From the NCBI GenBank assembly GCA_045132035.1, contig JBGURM010000048.1, forward strand, positions 1 through 18,256: DNA of 18,256 nucleotides, written 5' to 3'. Numbering within the stretch: position 1 is the stretch's first letter; the number at the start of each line of letters is the position of its first letter. The position numbers were made by a program, and so were the translations under genes. Origin of the DNA: UBA2450 sp045132035. GTDB taxonomy: Bacteria > Bacillota_I > Bacilli_A > RFN20 > CAG-826. The notes below the pieces were generated by a model that was not told the DNA's origin, ran no database searches, and worked only from the letters and a program-made list of their open reading frames with translations. Of the stretch, positions 15,049 to 18,256 are shown piece after piece.

Positions 15049-15066
15049 TACGACACTTTTGTGACA
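15049..15066 (+). promoter_or_regulatory. Decayed fifth copy of the regulated promoter
   Basis: TACGACACTTTTGTGACA keeps the second heptamer and the spacer but has a damaged first heptamer. Upstream it shares ATAGAATTTGA with the copy at 13630. Ten bp downstream, where a -10 box is expected (15077), the sequence reads AATCGA. The usual GA before the -10 is kept at 15075-15076, so native sequence seems to stop there. Confidence 0.65.
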
Positions 15067-15091
15067 GTTATTAGGAAATCGAGCGGGAATC

Positions 15092-15112
15092 CTCGGTTAT
15101 TCAATTGCCGAG
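15092..15112. repeat. Left copy of 21-bp direct repeat flanking the IS genes
   Basis: Ends in ATTCAATTGCCGAG and matches 17067-17087 at 19 of 21 positions. Within this copy, CTCGG and CCGAG can also pair as a hairpin. Confidence 0.6.
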
Positions 15113-15186
15113 ATGAAAGTGAGCCTAAACTATTAAGATAATCATCACTATATGTGATTAAAGTATGTTGTAATAATATTAATATT

Positions 15187-15210
15187 AAGTGGAGTTATAT
15201 CCACTTTTTT
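15187..15210 (+). terminator. Terminator-like hairpin in front of tnpA
   Basis: AAGTGGA/TCCACTT (7 bp, 6-nt loop) followed by a T run lies 28 nt before the tnpA start. In IS200 a hairpin at this place is known to block read-through transcription into the transposase gene; the same role is likely here. Confidence 0.7.
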
Positions 15211-15237
15211 GATATACTATATGTAGAGGATTTGTAT

Positions 15238-15642
15238 ATGAGTGAATTAAAGCATGGGAGAACATGTGTTTTTAACATTAACTATCATATTGTCTGGTCT
15301 ACGAAATATCGAAGGAAAGTATTAACCCCTGATATTGAGAAAAGATTAAAAGAAATATTGATTAATGTTGGGAGACAAAAAGGATTTGAAATCGCTGAAA
15401 TTGAAGTAGTCACTAAAGATCATGTTCATGTGTTTGTTTCTGCTATTCCAAAGATATCAATCTCGTATATCGCTAAGATGATGAAAGGAATATCTGGAAG
15501 ATTATTATTAAAAGAATTTCCTGAAATATCTAAAGAGCTATGGAATGGAGAGTTATGGAATCCTTCATATTATGTAGAAACAATTGGTTCTATATCAGAA
15601 GAAGCGATTAGGGAATATATTCAAAATCAAGAAAAGGAGTAA
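15238..15642 (+). CDS. tnpA: IS200/IS605-family HUH transposase TnpA
   Basis: The 134-aa Y1-type transposase cuts and rejoins single-stranded DNA at the element ends. The HUH motif is H62-V-H64 in KDHVHVFVSA. The catalytic tyrosine should be Y127 in the C-terminal helix EEAIREYIQNQ. KYRRKVL near the start and GRLLLKEFPE are family-typical. The ATG at 15238 has AGAGGA 7 nt upstream; an in-frame start at 15154 would run through the terminator hairpin and is unlikely. Length and motifs are complete, so it may be active. The stop is 2 nt before tnpB, and its end provides AAGGAG for tnpB. Confidence 0.95.
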   Translation: MSELKHGRTCVFNINYHIVWSTKYRRKVLTPDIEKRLKEILINVGRQKGFEIAEIEVVTKDHVHVFVSAIPKISISYIAKMMKGISGRLLLKEFPEISKELWNGELWNPSYYVETIGSISEEAIREYIQNQEKE

Positions 15643-15644
15643 AG

Positions 15645-17090
15645 ATGTTACTAACTTACCAATTTGAATTAAGAGTAAATGAAACGATGTCTGTCATCCT
15701 TGGACATCTCTCTTACGCTGCTAGTAAGTTATTTAATGTTGGTAACTATGAAAGAAAAGAATATAAATCTCTTGGCTTTGAGAAGATGCCTGATTGGTAT
15801 GATCAAAAGAAAAGATTAAAAGATTCTTTCTGGTATAAATCATTACCTGCCCAAACTAGTCAAGATGTTCTTGCTCGATTAGAAGAAGCTTGGAAATCAT
15901 ATTTTGTTCTTCACCAAAAATGGGAACATAAGAAAAGATGTAATTCATTAAAAGAAAACGAAGGAGAACCGAAGTCTCCTTATTATAAGAAAGACGGCTC
16001 GCATTCATCTTTTAAATATCTTTCTAATTCTTTTAGAATCATCGATAACAAGATCCGCTTTATGATTCCTAAAAGATTAAAAGAACATCTATTAGAGAAA
16101 TATGGAATTGATAGTCGCTTCTTTTATATACAACTAAAGAAATCATTTTCCATTATTAAACAAATTGAGTTCTCATACATGGCTAAGAATAGATACAAAG
16201 TCTATATCATCTATGAAGAGGATATTAAACCATTAAAAGAAGATAATAAGCATTATATAAGTATTGATATTGGTACAAAGAACCTGTTAACAGTCTATGA
16301 CAATAAGGGAAGTTCTTTTATTGTCTCAGGTCAATCTTTGTTGAACACCAATTATTTTTTGCTAAAAAAGATTGCTTATTATCAGTCTAAGTTTGATAAA
16401 TGTTATCCAAATCACAAGAAAGGAGAAACCACCAAACGGATAAAAAGGTTATATGAATTAAAAAGGAAGAGAATTAATCTTATTTTACACACCGCTAGTA
16501 GAGATATAGTTAATTATTGTATTAATAACGACGTATCCAAAGTTATTGTTGGAGATCTTTCTGGATTACTCAACGCCAAAAAAGAATTTAATAACAATAA
16601 AGAAAAACACCGCTATAACCAAAACATTAGAAGTATTTGCTTTCAAAAGATTTATGAATTCCTTGATTACAAATTAAAATTAGAAGGAATTGAGTTAATT
16701 AAAGTTAATGAAGCATATACATCAAGCTGTCTACCAAATAGTAAAAATGTTTCTAAAAAATATTCAAATAAGAAAATTCGAAAAAAACGAGGATTAATCA
16801 AGTATCATGGTTTAATCTATAATTCTGATTCAGTTGGAGCTTATAACATTATGAGATTATATCGACAAAGTAATTCTCTTAAATTTGAAACCCCATTAAA
16901 AGGATTATCTAATCCTATAAGGGAATATATTCCTGTAACAAACCAGTTTTTAAATGAAGATTACATTAATTGGAATGGTAAAGCTGGGAATGTAGGGATA
17001 TCGGGTAGGAACTACCCAACAGGATATGAGTTGGTTAATTTAATTAATCAATCCATAACCAAGATGCTTGGTAATTCAATTGCCGAGTAA
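15645..17090 (+). CDS. tnpB: TnpB-family RNA-guided nuclease, atypical active site
   Basis: The 481-aa TnpB/OrfB protein is the ancestor-type relative of Cas12. In known members it cuts DNA next to a short TAM, guided by an RNA from the element's right end. The N-terminal WED/REC region spans about 1-195. RuvC-I is SIDIGTKNLLTVYD (D208). RuvC-III is NSDSVGAYNIMRLY (D395). At RuvC-II, where most members have a Glu before Asp-Leu, this one reads IVGDLSG (G303, D304). The usual four-Cys zinc finger before RuvC-III is absent: only one Cys remains in EAYTSSCLPNSKN. It may belong to a branch with a relocated Glu, or be inactive. The 3' end overlaps the right-end hairpins. Confidence 0.9.
   Translation: MLLTYQFELRVNETMSVILGHLSYAASKLFNVGNYERKEYKSLGFEKMPDWYDQKKRLKDSFWYKSLPAQTSQDVLARLEEAWKSYFVLHQKWEHKKRCNSLKENEGEPKSPYYKKDGSHSSFKYLSNSFRIIDNKIRFMIPKRLKEHLLEKYGIDSRFFYIQLKKSFSIIKQIEFSYMAKNRYKVYIIYEEDIKPLKEDNKHYISIDIGTKNLLTVYDNKGSSFIVSGQSLLNTNYFLLKKIAYYQSKFDKCYPNHKKGETTKRIKRLYELKRKRINLILHTASRDIVNYCINNDVSKVIVGDLSGLLNAKKEFNNNKEKHRYNQNIRSICFQKIYEFLDYKLKLEGIELIKVNEAYTSSCLPNSKNVSKKYSNKKIRKKRGLIKYHGLIYNSDSVGAYNIMRLYRQSNSLKFETPLKGLSNPIREYIPVTNQFLNEDYINWNGKAGNVGISGRNYPTGYELVNLINQSITKMLGNSIAE
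17003..17079 (+). ncRNA. Likely guide-RNA scaffold at the IS right end
   Basis: TnpB elements make an omega/reRNA from the tnpB 3' end through the right end, with the guide taken from flanking DNA. Here two perfect 6-bp hairpins, GGGTAG/CTACCC (17003-17017) and ACCAAG/CTTGGT (17058-17072), lie in the last codons of tnpB. If cleavage is after 17079, the guide would begin TTGCCGAGTAAG. Assignment rests on family knowledge. Confidence 0.4.
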
Positions 17091-17229
17091 GTTCACACTA
17101 TATGTTGATAGTGATAAAAATTATCAAGGTGAATACGTTGAACTTGGTTCATTAAGTAGATTTGCTATAAAAGATTTCCTTAATTATGGAGAAACAGTAG
17201 AGTATTATGATGAGTGGGCGTCAAATTAA
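17080..17229 (+). pseudogene. 3' remnant of an unidentified gene next to the IS
   Basis: From the presumed right end of the element, one frame stays open for 49 codons to TAA at 17227 and reads as credible protein (KFTLYVDSDKNYQGEYVELG, then SRFAIKDFLNYGETVEYYDE). It has no start codon with a ribosome site and is open only from 17059. It is therefore probably the C-terminal end of a gene cut by the insertion. I do not recognise the family. Its stop lies 5 nt before the DUF1919 ATG, as in an operon. Confidence 0.5.
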
Positions 17230-17234
17230 TATAT

Positions 17235-17843
17235 ATGGACTACACTCATTTAAAAAATAAGAACTATACATTAATATCTAGAGACTGTATTGGTGGAATT
17301 TTATATCACCAATTTAATCATAGATTCTTAAGCCCAACAATTAACCTATTTTTCACTATTGATGATTTTAATTATTTTTGCAGATATTTAAAAAGATATA
17401 TCAAAGCAGAGCTAGTGGAATGTAAAGACAGTGGAGTTAGTTATCCAGTTGGTTTATTGACTCCAAAAATTGGCTTTATCAAACTTAAAACAATTAAAGT
17501 TGGATTTATGCATTATGCTTCTTTTAAGTTTGCTAAAGATAAATGGGATCAAAGAAAAAAGAGAATCAATTATAAAAACCTCTTTGTTATTAGCTCATGT
17601 TGTTATTCAACAGAAGTTGATACATTAAATGAGAAGAATATAAAAGAATGGAATAAAATCAAATATCCAAAAGTTATTTTGGTCAATAAACCATATGGTT
17701 TTGATAATGAATTTGTCATTAAAAAACCTGAGGAGTGTACCGAATTTGCGTGGCTCTTATATCAAAACGATAAAAACGATGATTCGGTGAGAGTTTTTAA
17801 TGAATTTGATTTTATCTCTTTTATTAATAAAACCATTAAGTAA
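17235..17843 (+). CDS. DUF1919-family protein
   Basis: The 202-aa cytosolic protein shows the DUF1919 pattern: YTLISRDCIGGILYHQF near the start, SPTINLFFTIDDFNYFCRYL, YPVGLL, then VGFMHYASFKFAKDKWDQRK, RINYKNLFV and a late KVILVNKPY. The family is found in capsular and exopolysaccharide clusters and is thought to act in polysaccharide modification; the reaction is not established. I chose ATG 17235 because the domain begins there; the in-frame GTG at 17214 overlaps the upstream remnant. No good Shine-Dalgarno is seen, so translation may couple to the remnant. The TIR gene follows 33 nt later. Confidence 0.78.
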   Translation: MDYTHLKNKNYTLISRDCIGGILYHQFNHRFLSPTINLFFTIDDFNYFCRYLKRYIKAELVECKDSGVSYPVGLLTPKIGFIKLKTIKVGFMHYASFKFAKDKWDQRKKRINYKNLFVISSCCYSTEVDTLNEKNIKEWNKIKYPKVILVNKPYGFDNEFVIKKPEECTEFAWLLYQNDKNDDSVRVFNEFDFISFINKTIK

Positions 17844-17876
17844 TGTGCTACAATTGAAAAATAGGGGATTTCTTAG

Positions 17877-18256
17877 ATGTACCGTAACTTTATTTGTTAT
17901 CGTGGTGGTAGCTCCGCTGGTTCATTTTTTGGTGAATCAATTTATCTAAAAGCTAAAGAACACGAAGAAATCGTTGGCAAGACTTATTTTTCTTTATATA
18001 AAGAAAATAGTGAAGAAATAAGAAACTTCCTTAATGATCCAAAACAGTATTTAAGTGAAATAAAAAATTTCATTATGATCCTCACTAAAGGATTTTTAGA
18101 TGAATTCTTAATTAACGGAAATCCTAATCCTAATTCAGTTACAAGAATTGAAATTGAAGAAGCTCTTAAAAATAAACAATTAAGATTTATCCCAATTCAA
18201 TTTCCTGATTTTTCTTGGAATGATAAAACAGATGGAATTATTAATAAAGACATCTT
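17877..18256 (+). CDS. TIR-domain protein (3'-truncated by window edge)
   Basis: The first 126 residues are visible. They carry TIR features: strand A with the box-1-like FICYRGGSSAGSFFGESIY (5-23), a central NFIMILTKGFLDEF strand and turn, and SVTRIEIEEALKN, where Glu92 or Glu94 is at the place of the catalytic Glu of NAD-cleaving TIR domains. FIPIQFPDFSW follows, as in bacterial TIR proteins. Bacterial TIR proteins often act in anti-phage defence by consuming NAD or making a cyclic ADP-ribose signal. The start has AGGGGA 8 nt upstream. It probably shares an operon with the DUF1919 gene. Any C-terminal sensor or effector domain is outside the window. Confidence 0.75.
   Translation, partial: MYRNFICYRGGSSAGSFFGESIYLKAKEHEEIVGKTYFSLYKENSEEIRNFLNDPKQYLSEIKNFIMILTKGFLDEFLINGNPNPNSVTRIEIEEALKNKQLRFIPIQFPDFSWNDKTDGIINKDI

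Larger units (their letters stand above)
15077..17079 (+). mobile_element. IS200/IS605-type insertion element (tnpA + tnpB)
   Basis: The element carries an HUH transposase and a TnpB gene in the same direction, 2 nt apart. The proposed right end is a hairpin ACCAAG-ATG-CTTGGT (17058-17072) followed by AATTCAA, the usual hairpin-plus-TCAA form of IS605 right ends; cleavage would fall after 17079. The left end is less certain. I place it where the paralogous promoter sequence stops (about 15077), but it could be further right, for example after 15112. A left-end hairpin candidate is ATCAC/GTGAT at 15144-15158. Elements of this family make no target duplication, so the repeat at 15092 and 17067 needs another explanation. 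Confidence 0.7.

Noticed and set aside
15154..15237. N-terminal extension of tnpA
   Set aside because: It would translate through a terminator hairpin; the ATG at 15238 has a good Shine-Dalgarno and begins the conserved domain.
1..18256. CRISPR array
   Set aside because: No set of identical 25-40 bp repeats with regular spacers is present; the short repeats found are too few and too divergent.
1..18256. Mollicute-type genetic code with TGA as Trp
   Set aside because: Trp is TGG throughout, and TGA closes the gene at 9304 just where its terminator stem begins.

Overview
The window comes from a low-GC Bacillota (Firmicutes-like) chromosome. Genes are AT-rich, nearly all lie on the + strand, have purine-rich Shine-Dalgarno sequences and end in intrinsic terminators. 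TGG encodes Trp and TGA is used as a stop (for example at 9302), so the code looks standard. The permuted GH3 glycosidase, Nif11-type leader peptides and DUF1919 protein suggest a gut-type Erysipelotrichia or Mollicutes-related lineage. That placement is inference.

Layout. (1) 1-6481 is a compact housekeeping block: the end of a fused ABC ATPase/FtsX-type permease, the ribosomal protein S12 methylthiotransferase RimO, and a cytosolic GH3 glycosidase with inverted domain order. The genes are 2 nt apart or overlap. (2) 6499-6661 is a tRNA-Thr(GGU) with its own promoter and terminator; everything after it looks accessory. (3) 6740-6931 holds a strongly self-complementary element of unknown class with tRNA T-arm-like arms. 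(4) 7055-9983 encodes a large DEDDh-exonuclease/winged-helix/zinc-ribbon fusion and two small unknown proteins. (5) 9984-10380 is gene-poor and carries short repeats and a terminator. (6) 10400-11974 is a cassette of a GC-rich, heavily structured putative RNA (about 46% G+C in a very AT-rich setting), a small DUF4314-like protein and a YhcG-type PD-(D/E)xK nuclease. A 17-bp near-identical direct repeat brackets it.

(7) 12000-15070 is the most interesting part. A secreted protein and three paralogous small genes encoding Nif11-type double-glycine leaders fused to four-cysteine zinc-ribbon-like tails each have their own promoter with the same 18-bp motif. That motif is two TGTG(G/A)CA heptamers 11 bp apart, placed exactly 10 bp before the -10 box. 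A fifth, decaying copy of the promoter runs directly into an IS200/IS605-type element (tnpA HUH transposase plus TnpB), suggesting that a fourth peptide cassette was lost. (8) After the insertion element come the tail of a broken gene, a DUF1919 protein and the start of a TIR-domain protein cut by the window edge.

Working picture (inference). A regulator encoded elsewhere, binding direct repeats one helical turn apart, switches on a set of exported Cys-rich peptides together with a secreted protein. Neither the regulator, nor an exporter/peptidase, nor a modification enzyme lies in this window. The YhcG/DUF4314/RNA cassette, the exonuclease fusion and the TIR gene make the region look like a genomic island downstream of tRNA-Thr with possible conflict or defence functions.
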